Positions 7,999-17,775 of a stretch of 64,000 nucleotides of DNA are shown one piece after another; position 1 is the first letter of the stretch, and each line of letters begins with the position of its first letter. The stretch spans positions 1 to 64,000 of the forward strand of contig JADGNZ010000003.1 in NCBI GenBank assembly GCA_017883205.1. The letters are read 5' to 3'. Made by a program: the position numbers and the translations under genes. The notes below the pieces were generated by a model. It saw only the letters and a list, made by a program, of their open reading frames with translations, ran no database searches and was not told the origin of the DNA. This DNA comes from Thermoanaerobaculia bacterium. Its GTDB lineage: Bacteria; Acidobacteriota; Thermoanaerobaculia; Gp7-AA8.

Positions 7999-8703
7999 AT
8001 GACAAAGATTCTGGTCGTTGAGGATGAAGCCGGACTCCGGCAGGGACTCGAAATCAATCTGCGCATGGAGAACTACGAGACGGCGTTGGCGGCCGATGGC
8101 GAGGAAGCGGTGCGCATGTTTCACGCCGAATCGCCCGACTTGGTGCTGCTCGACCTGATGCTACCGAAAAAGAGCGGCTTCGAAGTCCTCGACCACATCC
8201 GCAAGTTATCTAAGATTCCGGTCATTCTTCTGACAGCCCGCGGGCAGGAGACGGACAAGGTGCGCGGCTTGCGCGGCGGCGCCGACGACTACATCACGAA
8301 GCCGTTCGGTCTTCAGGAGCTTTTCGCGCGCATCGATGCCGTCATGCGCCGCAGCGACGCCACATCCATCACCACCAAGGCCATCTGCGAAGACACGCTC
8401 ATCAAGCTCGATCCGTCCACGCGCGAGGCGTCGGCCAAGGATCAGAAGCTCAAACTCTCCCCGAAAGAGTTCGATCTGCTCATGTATCTCTTCCGCAACA
8501 AGGAGCGCGTCGTGCCGCGCGATGAGCTCCTCTCGCGCGTCTGGAACTATCGCGTCGACCTGAATCTCAACAGCCGCACGGTCGACACGCACGTAACGCG
8601 CCTCCGCCGCAAACTGCAGAAAGCGGTCGGCACCAATGCCGCCGTGATCGTCGCCGTCGCCAAGATCGGGTATCGGTATCTGGGCGAGGCGACGGCAGCG
8701 TGA
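7999..8703 (+). CDS. OmpR/PhoB-family response regulator
   Basis: At 234 residues it is standard for the family. The receiver (1-120) has VVEDEAG, phosphoacceptor Asp52 in LVLLDLMLPKKSG, the threonine in ILLTARG and the lysine in DDYITKPF. A winged-helix DNA-binding domain follows (about 135-230), including KLSPKEFDLLMYL, SRTVDTHVTRLRRKL and the final GYRYLGE. It is the evident partner of the kinase encoded just upstream. Target genes are not deducible from the window. Confidence 0.93.
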   Translation: MTKILVVEDEAGLRQGLEINLRMENYETALAADGEEAVRMFHAESPDLVLLDLMLPKKSGFEVLDHIRKLSKIPVILLTARGQETDKVRGLRGGADDYITKPFGLQELFARIDAVMRRSDATSITTKAICEDTLIKLDPSTREASAKDQKLKLSPKEFDLLMYLFRNKERVVPRDELLSRVWNYRVDLNLNSRTVDTHVTRLRRKLQKAVGTNAAVIVAVAKIGYRYLGEATAA

Positions 8704-8825
8704 TTGACAACCAAAGCCAACCGTCATAGCGTCACTACTCACATGCAGCCGACATTCTGTTGCCGCCGCCTTACACGTCCGTTCGAGCGAATGTAGGCGC
8801 AACCACAGCCACTTTTTAACGAATG

Positions 8826-8854
8826 AGACCCGGGCAGAATGCTCGGGTCTTTTG
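8826..8854 (+). terminator. Hairpin with T run just before cysK
   Basis: A 7-bp stem (AGACCCG at 8826-8832, CGGGTCT at 8844-8850) is followed directly by TTTGTTTT, as in an intrinsic terminator. It lies about 120 bp past the regulator gene and only 15-18 bp before the cysK ribosome binding site. It could end the upstream transcript or act as an attenuator in the cysK leader. A TTGACA at 8704-8709 with a weak -10 near 8725 would place such a leader in front of cysK. Confidence 0.6.
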
Positions 8855-8868
8855 TTTTAGGAGGAATC

Positions 8869-9855
8869 ATGCACGGGAAGATCTACAACAACATCACGGA
8901 ATTGATCGGACGTACGCCGCTGGTGCGGCTCAACCGCATCGTCCCCGCCGGCGCCGCGGAAGTCATCGCCAAACTCGAGGCATTCAATCCGCTTTCGTCG
9001 GTCAAGGATCGGATCGCCATCTCCATGGTCACCGAGGCGGAGAAAGCGGGCGAGATCAAGCCGGGGGTATCGACGATCGTCGAGGCCACGAGTGGCAACA
9101 CCGGCATCGGACTGGCCTTCGTGGCGGCGGCGCGCGGCTACAAGTGCACGCTGATCATGCCGGACACGATGTCGGTCGAGCGGCGGAAACTTCTTCAGGC
9201 ACTCGGCGCGGAGCTGATCCTGACGCCCGGACCGAAAGGCATCAAGGAAGCGCAAAGGGTGGCCGAGGAGTACGCGGCAAAGACGGAGGGCGCGTGGCTG
9301 TCGCGGCAGTTCGACAATCCGGCAAACCTCAAGGTCCATCGTGAGACCACCGCGCAGGAGATTCTCCGCGATACGCAGGGCCGAGTGGACGCGGTCGTTG
9401 CGGGCGTCGGCACGGGCGGCACCGTGACGGGCATCGGACAGATCTTCAAGAAAGAGAGGCCGAAGACCCTCATCGTGGCGGTCGAGCCGGTCGAGTCGCA
9501 AGTACTCAAGGGCGGCACGCACAACCCGCACAAACTGCAGGGAATCGGCGCAGGAATGATCCCGGCGATCTACGACGCCAAAGTTGTCGATCGCATCGTC
9601 GACGTGACCTGGGAGGATGCGCAATCGACGGCGCGGCGGTTGTCGAAGGAAGAAGGGATCTTCGTCGGCATCTCCTCCGGCGCAATCGCCTGGGCCGCGA
9701 TCGAGATCGCCAAGGAGCTCGGCGAAGGAAAACGGGTCGTCGTGGTCCTTCCCGATACCGGCGAGCGGTACCTGTCGACGGCGCTCTTCGAATACACGGA
9801 TCTGGTAAATCAGCCGGCGACCACTCCACAAATGCTCGCGGATGCTGCAAAATAA
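8869..9855 (+). CDS. cysK: Cysteine synthase A (O-acetylserine sulfhydrylase)
   Basis: This PLP enzyme makes cysteine from O-acetylserine and sulfide in the cytoplasm. The PLP lysine is Lys46 in NPLSSVKDRIA. The substrate loop TSGNTG, the phosphate-binding GTGGTVTG and the C-terminal GISSGA and LPDTGERYLST are all present. I use the ATG at 8869, which has an excellent ribosome binding site (AGGAGG) and gives the usual N-terminus MHGKIYNNITELIGRTPLV. An in-frame start 30 bases upstream would extend into the terminator-like hairpin. The 328 residues are slightly longer than typical (about 310). The CAP protein gene starts 6 bp downstream. Confidence 0.95.
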   Translation: MHGKIYNNITELIGRTPLVRLNRIVPAGAAEVIAKLEAFNPLSSVKDRIAISMVTEAEKAGEIKPGVSTIVEATSGNTGIGLAFVAAARGYKCTLIMPDTMSVERRKLLQALGAELILTPGPKGIKEAQRVAEEYAAKTEGAWLSRQFDNPANLKVHRETTAQEILRDTQGRVDAVVAGVGTGGTVTGIGQIFKKERPKTLIVAVEPVESQVLKGGTHNPHKLQGIGAGMIPAIYDAKVVDRIVDVTWEDAQSTARRLSKEEGIFVGISSGAIAWAAIEIAKELGEGKRVVVVLPDTGERYLSTALFEYTDLVNQPATTPQMLADAAK

Positions 9856-9861
9856 CAATCT

Positions 9862-10335
9862 GTGAAACGGTTCCTGTCACTCCTTCTTCTCATCGCGACA
9901 CCGGCGCTCGCCTCGGATATCACACGAGCGTCGGTGATCGCGGCGATGAATGAATACCGCGCGCAGCATCATCTGCCGCCTCTCCGAGAAGACCTGCGCC
10001 TCGACGCCTCGGCCAACGATCGGATGAGCGACATGGAAGATCAGGGCTACTGGGCTCACGAGTCGCCCGACGGCCGTTCACCGTTCCTTTGGCTGCCTGC
10101 ACACGGATACGAGATCCGCTATGCGGGCGAGAACCTCGCCTGCGGTTTCGAGACGACCGAGGTACTGGTCGAAGGTTGGATGGAATCGCCCGGCCATCGC
10201 GACAACATCCTCTCGCCGCACTTCGAGGACTGCGGCATCGCCATCATCGACGGAATGACGATGCGGCGCGGCAATGGAAAATCGATCGTCGTGATGTTCG
10301 GAACGGCGCGGACGCCCGCGATGGCAACGCGGTAA
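9862..10335 (+). CDS. Secreted CAP/SCP-domain protein
   Basis: From a GTG at 9862, a short signal peptide (MKRFLSLLLLIATPALA) precedes a single CAP (cysteine-rich secretory/PR1-like) domain. The expected conserved pieces are present: MNEYRAQHHLPPL, WAHESPDG, GENLACGF, VEGWMESPGHRDNIL and a final strand ending VVMFGT. The two histidines of the CAP cavity (WAH, GHR) are retained. Bacterial CAP proteins are secreted and mostly of unknown function. The gene starts 6 bp after cysK, so it is probably co-transcribed, though no functional link is obvious. Confidence 0.88.
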   Translation: MKRFLSLLLLIATPALASDITRASVIAAMNEYRAQHHLPPLREDLRLDASANDRMSDMEDQGYWAHESPDGRSPFLWLPAHGYEIRYAGENLACGFETTEVLVEGWMESPGHRDNILSPHFEDCGIAIIDGMTMRRGNGKSIVVMFGTARTPAMATR

Positions 10336-10569
10336 CGAAGACGTTTGTATCTCCCGCAGACTCCGTGGCCCGGGTCGAATTGTCTCGCTTCTGCGTCATC
10401 CATCTCCTGAAACCGCGTCGTTTCGTCCCTTCTTGAGCGCCTGCCAGACGCAGCAGTGATGGCACCGCGATTGACTAAGGTCAGTCCACCGAACACTCGT
10501 TCCCAATCAAGCCGGCGTACCAGCCGGAGGTCTGTTTACGGCGTCACGACGAAGAAGGAGAGCTCTCTC

Positions 10570-11787
10570 ATGAAACGAATCACGGTCGCATTCTTGTCCC
10601 TGGTCGCCGCGGTCTCACTCAGCGCGCAGTTGCGTACGAACGCGGTACGTCCTGCGCCGCCGCCTGCGCCGCCGCCTGCGGTCACGCCCGCGGCAGGCGA
10701 CGCGCTCACAGGACTGACGGCAGCGCAACGCACCGCATTCGCCGACGGACTCGCTGATTTCAAATCGGTCGAAGAGGTTGCCGACGGACTCGGACCCGTC
10801 TTCAACGAGCGTTCGTGCGCGGCATGCCACACCACACCAGCCGTCGGCGGCGGAAGCACGCGCACGGTCACACGCTTCTCCCGCCGCGTGAATGGAGTCT
10901 TCGATCCACTCACGGCACTCGGCGGCTCCTTGATGCAGGATCACGCCCTCAGCCTTGCCGACGGGGTATCGCATGCGTTCACCCCGGAGTCGGTGCCTGC
11001 CATCGCCACGATCGTCGTGCAGCGCCGAACGACGCCGCTCTTTGGACTCGGCCTCGTCGACGCGACGCCCGACGCCGACTTCCTCGCGCTTGCGCAGCTC
11101 CAGGCGAGCCGCGGGGACGGAGTCGTTGGGCGGGCCAGCGTCGTCGACAACATTCGAGCGGGGATGAAAACCGTAGGGAAGTTCGGGTGGAAAGCGCAGG
11201 TACCGACGCTGTTTCAGTTCTCCGGCGACGCCTACCTCAACGAGATGGGCATCACCACCCCCGATTTTCCGAACGAAAACTGTCCGCAGGGCAATTGCGC
11301 GGAGCTATCGTTCAACCCGGCGCCCGGAATCAATGACGATGGCTCCGGTCCTGTGCTGCTGACGAACTTCATGACGCTGCTGGCCGCTCCGCCGCGGGCG
11401 GCCCAGACGCCCGATGCGTCCGCCGGCGAGGCGACGTTCGACCGTATCGGCTGCACGGCTTGCCACGTGGCGACGATGCACACTGGCGCGAATGCCAATG
11501 CAGCGCTCGACCACAAGACGTATCACCCCTACTCCGATTTCCTGCTGCACGACATGGGCTCGCTCGGCGACGATCTGGAGATGGGGAGCGCGACCGGACG
11601 CGAGATGCGTACGACGCCGCTGTGGGGGCTCCGCTTCGTGACCCGCTATCTGCACGACGGCCGCGCCACGACTCTCGATCAAGCTATCCTCGCGCACGAG
11701 GGGCAGGGCAGCGGGGCGCGCGATCGATTTGCCGCGCTGCCGGCTGCGGTCAAATCGAAGTTGATGACGTTCTTGCAATCGCTGTAA
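10570..11787 (+). CDS. Di-haem c-type cytochrome, DUF1111 family
   Basis: The ATG at 10570 has a ribosome binding site (AAGGAGAG) and a signal peptide (MKRITVAFLSLVAAVSLSAQ); the longer open frame upstream is not needed. A proline-rich linker follows. The protein has two haem-binding motifs, CAACH near residue 83 in NERSCAACHTTPAVGGGS and CTACH near residue 295, so two covalent haems are expected. DUF1111 proteins (once called thiol oxidoreductases) are distant relatives of di-haem cytochrome c peroxidase and MauG. The local signatures GLGLVDATPD, PLWGLRFV..YLHDGRA and ILAHEGQG are typical. Substrate and electron partner are unknown. It acts in the periplasm and stands as a single gene ahead of the convergent exporter genes. 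Confidence 0.88.
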   Translation: MKRITVAFLSLVAAVSLSAQLRTNAVRPAPPPAPPPAVTPAAGDALTGLTAAQRTAFADGLADFKSVEEVADGLGPVFNERSCAACHTTPAVGGGSTRTVTRFSRRVNGVFDPLTALGGSLMQDHALSLADGVSHAFTPESVPAIATIVVQRRTTPLFGLGLVDATPDADFLALAQLQASRGDGVVGRASVVDNIRAGMKTVGKFGWKAQVPTLFQFSGDAYLNEMGITTPDFPNENCPQGNCAELSFNPAPGINDDGSGPVLLTNFMTLLAAPPRAAQTPDASAGEATFDRIGCTACHVATMHTGANANAALDHKTYHPYSDFLLHDMGSLGDDLEMGSATGREMRTTPLWGLRFVTRYLHDGRATTLDQAILAHEGQGSGARDRFAALPAAVKSKLMTFLQSL

Positions 11788-11828
11788 CGTTTGCGAGCGG
11801 CGGCTTGGCGCGCCGCCGCTCGATTCAT

Positions 11829-11948
11829 CTAGTACCCGTGCATCTTGAGGAGCATGTGCCACATCGCGCCGCCTCCGAGCCAGACGACGAGGATCAGAAC
11901 GGCGACGACTGTGACGATGACCAGCAGCGAGTTTCGTTTTCTATTCAT
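11829..11948 (-). CDS. 39-residue single-pass membrane peptide overlapping the exporter permease
   Basis: A short frame starts at an ATG (11946-11948) that overlaps the permease stop codon (ATGAATAG) and ends at a TAG (11829-11831). The peptide is a basic start MNRKRNS, then a hydrophobic stretch (LLVIVTVVAVLILVVWLGGG, residues 8-27), then a short tail with several Met and His residues (MWHMLLKMHGY). The 8-base overlap is typical of translational coupling, and the composition is clearly that of a membrane anchor. It is probably made with the exporter and may be an accessory subunit. No family is recognised. Confidence 0.65.
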   Translation of the reverse strand: MNRKRNSLLVIVTVVAVLILVVWLGGGAMWHMLLKMHGY

Positions 11949-14370
11949 AGCTGAGTGCCTCACGAACGGGATGACGGGTGGCGTCCCAAGCCGGGACGAA
12001 GCTGGCGATGGCGCCGAGAATTAGGGAGACCGCGAGCCAGACGGCGAGGCCGCGAAGCTCGAAGGTGAAATCGAGACCGCTCTTGAACATCTTCGCCACG
12101 AGAAAGTCGCCAAGGCCTTTCCCGAGCGGCCATGCGACGAGCGCAGCGAGCGCCCAGCTTGCGAATCCGACGATGCTTCCTTCGGCGACGAGCATCAGCA
12201 GAATGGCGCGCGGCGTGGCGCCGATCGCGCGCATCACTCCCATCTCGCGGCGCCGCTCGAGTACGTTGAGGCTCATCGTCGTCATCAGCCCCAGCCCGCC
12301 GACGCCGCCGATCATGCTCGACATGATGATCAGCGCCACGTAGATCATCAGCATGTGCTGATCGAAGCCGAAGCGGTTGTCGCCTTTGCTCGTCATGCTG
12401 ACCGCTTTGATACCGGCTCGCTCGAACCCGTCATCGAGGAGCGCTTTGACCCGATCGATCGAGGCCTGATCCGTTTTGTCGAGGATGAGCCGGACGTTGT
12501 TCGTGATGCCGGCGCGTCCTGCCTTGTTGTCGGAGAATGCACGCGGCATGTATGCCATCGGCGGAGTAAAAGGCTCGGCCACGATGCCGACAACGCGCAA
12601 CGACACCGGCTCGGACGACATCGGAAACGTCACCCGATTGCCGACGCGCATTTGCGCGCTCTTTGCGGCAAGGGCCGAGTTGACGACGAGCGTGTCGTTC
12701 TCGCCCGCCTCCAGCCATCGTCCTGCGGCGAGGTTCGGCTTCAGCATCTGTGTTTCGGAGGGAAGTGCGATGACGATGAAGCGATTGTCGGAGACCGCTC
12801 CGGCGCTGATTCCCCCGTGCGTGACGCCCGCGGCATGCGGCACTTCATGACCGGCGTCAGGAACCACCCCTTCGCTGGCGATCCAACACTCGGCGCTACG
12901 AATGCCGGGCGTGCTGCGGGCGATGCGAAGCACGTCGCCAGCCGGCGCCATCCCGGCCAGACTCACCCCGAGGTCGTACGTCTTTGTCGCGAAGAGCCGG
13001 TCGAGCGTGTTGATCATCGACGCGCGAAGATTGAGCGCCGTCATGAAGAAGAGGCCACCTGCGGCAAGCGTCAGAACGGTCAGCGCCAGCCGCGCGCGGC
13101 GGCGGAAGTTGTTGCGAATCGCCAGGAGGAGCGGGCGCGTCAGCCCGCCGACGCCGCTGAGCATCCGGTCGAGTGCTGACGTGCCGAAGGTGCTTCCGGC
13201 CACACCGAAGTCGGCAAGCGCCTCACGGACAGACACGCCGCTGCCGCGCCAGACGGGGAACGCCGCAGCCAGGAGCGGCACTACCAGACCGATCGCGGCG
13301 ACGAGCAGGTAGACCCAGACCGGAATTGCGAAACTCCTGATGTCGAAGTTTAGGAAGACCGCCATCGCGCGGCATAGCGCGCGGCTTCCTGCGATACCAA
13401 CCGGTATCGCGATGGCGATCGCAGCCACGCCGAGGAGGATGGCCTGGCCGAAATAGATGCGGGCGATCTGCCAGCGCGTGCCGCCGATCGCTTTCATGAT
13501 GCCAATCTGCCGAATCTGGGCGGCCATCAACGCGCTGAGCAGATTCACGACGATGACGCCGCTCAGGATCAGCACGAACAACCCAAAGCTGGACAGCGAC
13601 AGCAGGAGCAATCCCATGATGTCGGCGTGCGGATGTTTCCCCGGCGCCGGAATATCAACACGCGTCACCGCATGTCCTCGGCTCTCGATCGTCCGCCTCA
13701 CATCGGCAGTAACTTTCTCGATGTGCTGCAGGTTGAAGGCGTCGCCCGAAACGACAAGCTTCACCTGATTGAGCACGGGCTCTTCGCCGAGCTGCCCGAG
13801 CGTCGCCTGCGTGATGTAGCCGTAGACGACGTTCTCCATCCGCGCCTGCGCCTGGCCGACGTCGTGAACGCCGCCGCTGACGTAGAGCGTTCGTTCCGGT
13901 CCGTTCGTGGTGCGCACCGTGACCGAGTCGCCGATGTGGATCCGCGCGACCTGAAACGCGTCGCGCTCGATGAGGATCTCGCCCGTCGCCGGCGGCCACG
14001 CACCTTGCTCCGGATTCAACTTGCTGACGCGAATCCGTTCGAAGTCTTTCACGACGAACAGCGTCAGGTTGCGCCATCCGTGCGCCCCCCTGATCCTCCC
14101 GCTCACCGTCCGCCTTGCCTCCGCCTCGGCCACTCCGGGAGTGGCCGCGATCGCGGCCACGAGTCCTTCATCGACCGCGTCGGTGCGCAGCGTCGCCGAC
14201 GCCGGATTTGTCGCCAGGTAGCCACGGTTCAACTCGCGCGTCAGGATCGCGTAGCTCGCCAGTACCGCCGCAAACCCCGAGATGCCGACGGCGATCGCGA
14301 GCACCACGAGAACCATCCGCGTGCTCTCCTGCCAGAAGTCACGCACCGCTTTCTTCCAGCGCGTCGTCAT
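11941..14370 (-). CDS. ABC exporter permease with two FtsX domains
   Basis: The 809 residues are a tandem FtsX/MacB-type permease. A first membrane helix (about 20-40, [20 protein letters not shown]) precedes an extracytoplasmic MacB-like region. The first FtsX domain (about 255-375) is followed by a central helix near 415-440 and a second extracytoplasmic region. The second FtsX domain (about 670-800) contains the signature [18 protein letters not shown]. Such permeases export peptides or lipids, or extract lipoproteins. The gene overlaps the ATPase gene by 4 bp upstream and the 39-residue peptide gene by 8 bp downstream, so three products are translationally coupled. The substrate is unknown. 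The product is longer than LolC/E but usual for the two-domain class. Confidence 0.9.
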   Translation of the reverse strand: MTTRWKKAVRDFWQESTRMVLVVLAIAVGISGFAAVLASYAILTRELNRGYLATNPASATLRTDAVDEGLVAAIAATPGVAEAEARRTVSGRIRGAHGWRNLTLFVVKDFERIRVSKLNPEQGAWPPATGEILIERDAFQVARIHIGDSVTVRTTNGPERTLYVSGGVHDVGQAQARMENVVYGYITQATLGQLGEEPVLNQVKLVVSGDAFNLQHIEKVTADVRRTIESRGHAVTRVDIPAPGKHPHADIMGLLLLSLSSFGLFVLILSGVIVVNLLSALMAAQIRQIGIMKAIGGTRWQIARIYFGQAILLGVAAIAIAIPVGIAGSRALCRAMAVFLNFDIRSFAIPVWVYLLVAAIGLVVPLLAAAFPVWRGSGVSVREALADFGVAGSTFGTSALDRMLSGVGGLTRPLLLAIRNNFRRRARLALTVLTLAAGGLFFMTALNLRASMINTLDRLFATKTYDLGVSLAGMAPAGDVLRIARSTPGIRSAECWIASEGVVPDAGHEVPHAAGVTHGGISAGAVSDNRFIVIALPSETQMLKPNLAAGRWLEAGENDTLVVNSALAAKSAQMRVGNRVTFPMSSEPVSLRVVGIVAEPFTPPMAYMPRAFSDNKAGRAGITNNVRLILDKTDQASIDRVKALLDDGFERAGIKAVSMTSKGDNRFGFDQHMLMIYVALIIMSSMIGGVGGLGLMTTMSLNVLERRREMGVMRAIGATPRAILLMLVAEGSIVGFASWALAALVAWPLGKGLGDFLVAKMFKSGLDFTFELRGLAVWLAVSLILGAIASFVPAWDATRHPVREALSYE

Positions 14371-15074
14371 GCGCCGATCCCTGCGGCGACTGCCAGCGGC
14401 GCAGGCGCGGCTGGGAGGAGGACACCGTCCGCCAGCTCGATCGTGCGGTCGATGACGCGGGCAACGTCGCGGTCGTGCGTCGCGATGAGAACTGTCGTTC
14501 CGGCGCTGGCCATCGCGCGAAAGAGATCGAGCACGGCGCCTGCGTTGGCCGAGTCGAGATTGCCGGTCGGCTCATCAGCGAGCACGATCGGCGGATCGTT
14601 CGCCAGGGCACGTGCGATGGCGACGCGCTGCTGCTCGCCGCCGGAAAGCGACGCTGGCAACTTGTCTGCCTGCGCCGCGACGCCGAAGCGGTCGAGAAGC
14701 ACCATCGCCCGCCGCCGCCGTTCGCGCGGAGGAAACGTGCCGCAAAAATCCATCGGCAGCATGACGTTCTCCGCCGCCGTCAGCGTCGGCAAAAGCTGGA
14801 AGAACTGAAAGACGAATCCGACCGTCCGCCCGCGCCACGCCGCGAGCCTGCTCTCGCCGAGGCGCTGGATCGACGCCCCGGCGATCGTGACTGTGCCGGT
14901 CGACACCGCATCGATTCCGCCGATGACATTCAAGAGCGTCGACTTCCCACTCCCGGATTTACCAACGACTGCAACGAGCTCGCCGCGCCGAACATCGAGA
15001 TCGAGATTCCGCAGCGCTGTGAAGCCGCCCGCAGTCGTTTCGTAGGTCTTGGAAACGCTTCTAAGGTTGATCAT
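14367..15074 (-). CDS. ABC exporter ATP-binding protein, LolD/MacB type
   Basis: I start at the ATG at 15074 ([17 protein letters not shown]); an upstream in-frame codon adds 11 unlikely residues. Walker A is GKSGSGKST, the signature is [15 protein letters not shown] and Walker B is [10 protein letters not shown], followed by the NLDS D-loop and the switch histidine in IATHDRD. The 235 residues are normal for the LolD family. The [22 protein letters not shown]-loop region is typical of transporters with FtsX-type permeases. It energises the permease encoded with a 4-bp overlap downstream. Confidence 0.93.
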   Translation of the reverse strand: MINLRSVSKTYETTAGGFTALRNLDLDVRRGELVAVVGKSGSGKSTLLNVIGGIDAVSTGTVTIAGASIQRLGESRLAAWRGRTVGFVFQFFQLLPTLTAAENVMLPMDFCGTFPPRERRRRAMVLLDRFGVAAQADKLPASLSGGEQQRVAIARALANDPPIVLADEPTGNLDSANAGAVLDLFRAMASAGTTVLIATHDRDVARVIDRTIELADGVLLPAAPAPLAVAAGIGA

Positions 15075-15158
15075 GCGCGCGACATTACGCGCGCGGCCCT
15101 GAACCAACTCTGAATGGGGCGTTCAGCCAGGGTTCAGGGAAAGAAGATGGGGGACCGA

Positions 15159-15220
15159 ACCACAGAGGCACAGAGATCACAGAAGTGAAGCTGACTCTGT
15201 GACCTCTGTGCCTTTGTGGT
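15159..15220. repeat. Palindromic intergenic repeat, CACAGAG family
   Basis: An arm beginning ACCACAGAGGCACAGAG is mirrored at the other end by CTCTGTGCCTTTGTGGT, with inner TCACAG/CTGTGA pairing. Relatives lie at 40097-40165 and 63149-63217, all between genes. Confidence 0.85.
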
Positions 15221-15243
15221 GAAGGGTCTTGTGAATGCCGCCA

Positions 15244-17643
15244 TCACTGCGCGGCGCGTGCGGCCGCGAGCACGCTGGCAATCGCCGCAGTGAGCGTCTC
15301 CGACTCCATCGGCTTGGCGAGATAGGCGTCGAAACCTTCGGCGAGAACGCGCTGGCGATCGTCGGCGCCGCGGTATGCAGTTGCGGCGATTGCCGGCGTT
15401 CGGCGGCCGGAGAGCGCATTGCGGCGGCGGATCTCCGCGATCAGTCCGTATCCATCCATCTCCGGCATGGCGATGTCGGCGACGAGGATGTCCACCGGTG
15501 TCCGCTCGAACGTTGCAATCGCCTCGGCCGCTGACGAAGCGAGCATCGTCTCCGCGCCGGCGCGCGTAAGAATCACGTTCGCCAATTCGCGCGCCTCGGA
15601 CTGATCGTCGACGAAGAGCACGCGAACCCCGGCCAGTTCCGCGCTTCGCTGTGAGCCGCCGTTCGCATCGGCGGCCGTGTGACGCTGATCATCGCCGGCA
15701 ACTGTTCGCGGCGCCGCCGGCAATTCGACGACGAAGCGCGTGCCGCGGCCGGGGCCATCGCTGAACGCAGCAACCGTCCCGCCGTGCGCCTCCACGACGT
15801 AGCGAACGATGGCCAGCCCGAGCCCGAGTCCGCCGTGTGTGCGCGTCGTCGAAGCGTCTGCCTGCCGAAATGGCTCGAACACGTGCGCGAGAAAATCGGG
15901 CTCGATCCCCCGGCCGGTGTCGGCGACGGTCAGGCGAACCATCGACGGCGTGCTCGCCAGTTGCAGCGCCACGCTTCCACCACCCTCCGTGAATTTGATC
16001 GCGTTCGTCAGCAGGTTCCAGATGACCTGGCGAAGGCGGTTCGCGTCGCCAAGCACGATCGCCGGCGTCTTGTCGGGCGCGACGAGATGAATTCTCTTCG
16101 CTGTCGTTGCGACACGTACAGCAGTCAGTGCGTCATCGACCAGCGTCCCAATCGAGACGAGATCCTGCTGGAAATGCAGCTTGCCCGTGGTCACGCGAGA
16201 AAGATCCAGCACATCATCGATGAGTCTTGCCTGCGCGAGCGCGCTGCCGCGAATGGCCTCGATGCCGCGCTGCAATTCCTCGCCGGTAACGTCGGGCTGG
16301 CTGACGATCCCTGACCACCCGAGGATGATCGTCAGGGGTGTACTCAGCTCGTGTGAAAGGATGGCCAGGAACTCGTCCTTTGCCAGGCTGGCCTTCTGGA
16401 TGTCGTCGTAAAGCCGCACGTGCTCGACCGCCATCGCGATGCGCCGCGCAACATCCTCAACCACCCGGAGGTCGCGCTCCGACAATGCCCGTCCGGAGTG
16501 GCTCATCGCCAGCGTGAGCGCGCCGATCGGCTGGCTGTCGGAAACGGCCAGAGGCACGATCAACGCCGAGCAAAAACCCATTAAGCGCGCCTCAGAACCG
16601 GAGAACAGCCTGGCTTTTCCGGTCGCGATGACGTTGTTGATGGGATCGATGATCGCTGCTGTGAGTTGATCCCCATCAATGGCTGCGAGACGCTCGCTAT
16701 GCAGATCGATGAAGCAATGGTCGCCCAGCAATGGAACCATGAGCTGCGCAACCCGTGCGACCGTGGCGAGATAGTCGAGCGATGACGCGAGTACGGCGCT
16801 CGCTTCGGCCATGAATGCCGCGGTGCGCTCAGCGTACTTGCGCTCGGTGACGTCGAGCATGGCGCCGATCATCCGGATCGGAGTCCCGTCCTCAGAGCGG
16901 GCGATGTGGCCGCGATCCAGCACCTCAGTGAACGTGCCATCGGCACGCTCGAACCGGTACTCGTCGGTCCATGACGAGCCACCTTTTTCGATGATGCTGT
17001 TGATCCCGGACACGACGCGCTCGCGATCGTCAGGATGCAGATGGCTGTCCCACCACTGCAGGCGGTTGTCGATCTGGTCGGGCTCGTAACCAAACATGGC
17101 TCGGAGAGCATCGTTCCAGATGATCGTTCCGTGCTCGGCGTCCCAGTCCCAGATCACGTCGTTCGTGGCGCGGGCAACGAGCGCGTACCGCTCGTGGGCG
17201 CGCCGCACTTCATCGGATGCCTTTTCAATGCTCTTCTTTTCGGTAATGTCTTCGATGACTGCAATGGCGAAGTTCGCGCTGCCTTCATGCAGCAGCGTGA
17301 CCGTCGCATGACCCCAGCGCACGCGCCCACTCTTGTGAAGAAAGCGCTTGTCAATCGAATATCGCGAACGCTTTCCTGCGATCAACTCGCGGAAGAGCGA
17401 TGGCTCGGCATCGAGGTCTTCGGCATGAATGAATGCGCGCCGCGTAAGGCCGAGCACCTCATCCTTCGAATACCCGAGCATTTCGCACAGTGCCGCGTTG
17501 GCAATGACGATCCGCTCATCGGAATCGAGGACTGCGACAGCAACTCCGGCGTTCTCGAAGACGGCAGGCAGAAGACCGGCCATCGTCGGTGGGACTCCGG
17601 AGTCTTTGTCGTCGGCAGGTGCGCTCACGATTTGATTATGCAC
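15244..17643 (-). CDS. Hybrid sensor kinase PAS-PAS-GAF-HisKA-HATPase-receiver
   Basis: The 799 residues carry no membrane segment, so this is a cytoplasmic kinase. Two PAS domains (about 25-135 and 150-270) come first; the second contains WDWDAEHGTIIWNDALRAMFGYEP and a PAC tail. A GAF domain (about 280-410) and then HisKA follow, with the histidine in AILSHELSTPLTIILG. Serine replaces the usual arginine of SHELRTPL. The ATPase domain shows NLLTNAIKFTEGG, VADTGRGIEP and GLGLGLAIVRYVV. A C-terminal receiver (about 675-795) has the aspartate in VDILVADIAMPEMDGYG and the lysine in AYLAKPM. Such kinases usually need a separate Hpt protein; one is encoded at 4799-5122, but a link is only possible. 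Signals are unknown. It lies about 170 bp upstream of the ABC exporter genes on the same strand. Confidence 0.92.
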   Translation of the reverse strand: MHNQIVSAPADDKDSGVPPTMAGLLPAVFENAGVAVAVLDSDERIVIANAALCEMLGYSKDEVLGLTRRAFIHAEDLDAEPSLFRELIAGKRSRYSIDKRFLHKSGRVRWGHATVTLLHEGSANFAIAVIEDITEKKSIEKASDEVRRAHERYALVARATNDVIWDWDAEHGTIIWNDALRAMFGYEPDQIDNRLQWWDSHLHPDDRERVVSGINSIIEKGGSSWTDEYRFERADGTFTEVLDRGHIARSEDGTPIRMIGAMLDVTERKYAERTAAFMAEASAVLASSLDYLATVARVAQLMVPLLGDHCFIDLHSERLAAIDGDQLTAAIIDPINNVIATGKARLFSGSEARLMGFCSALIVPLAVSDSQPIGALTLAMSHSGRALSERDLRVVEDVARRIAMAVEHVRLYDDIQKASLAKDEFLAILSHELSTPLTIILGWSGIVSQPDVTGEELQRGIEAIRGSALAQARLIDDVLDLSRVTTGKLHFQQDLVSIGTLVDDALTAVRVATTAKRIHLVAPDKTPAIVLGDANRLRQVIWNLLTNAIKFTEGGGSVALQLASTPSMVRLTVADTGRGIEPDFLAHVFEPFRQADASTTRTHGGLGLGLAIVRYVVEAHGGTVAAFSDGPGRGTRFVVELPAAPRTVAGDDQRHTAADANGGSQRSAELAGVRVLFVDDQSEARELANVILTRAGAETMLASSAAEAIATFERTPVDILVADIAMPEMDGYGLIAEIRRRNALSGRRTPAIAATAYRGADDRQRVLAEGFDAYLAKPMESETLTAAIASVLAAARAAQ

Positions 17644-17775
17644 CTGCGCCGGAAATGCGGAGTGAGCGCAGGTGCCTCCAACGGCGCCGGCCTACGGTGC
17701 TGATGTGGCGTCGTAGTACCGAACGAACTCGCCGGGATTGATCAGGAACTCGCTCAGCATAGACTCTGCGAGACC

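Noticed and set aside
8857-9858. Long minus-strand open frame over cysK
   Set aside because: A shadow frame; the plus strand encodes a complete cysteine synthase with all motifs.
17692-17760. 22-codon frame on the minus strand between the hybrid kinase and rsmB (MLSEFLINPGEF...)
   Set aside because: Short, no clear ribosome binding site and no relatives that I recognise; it may be a chance frame or the end of a lost gene.
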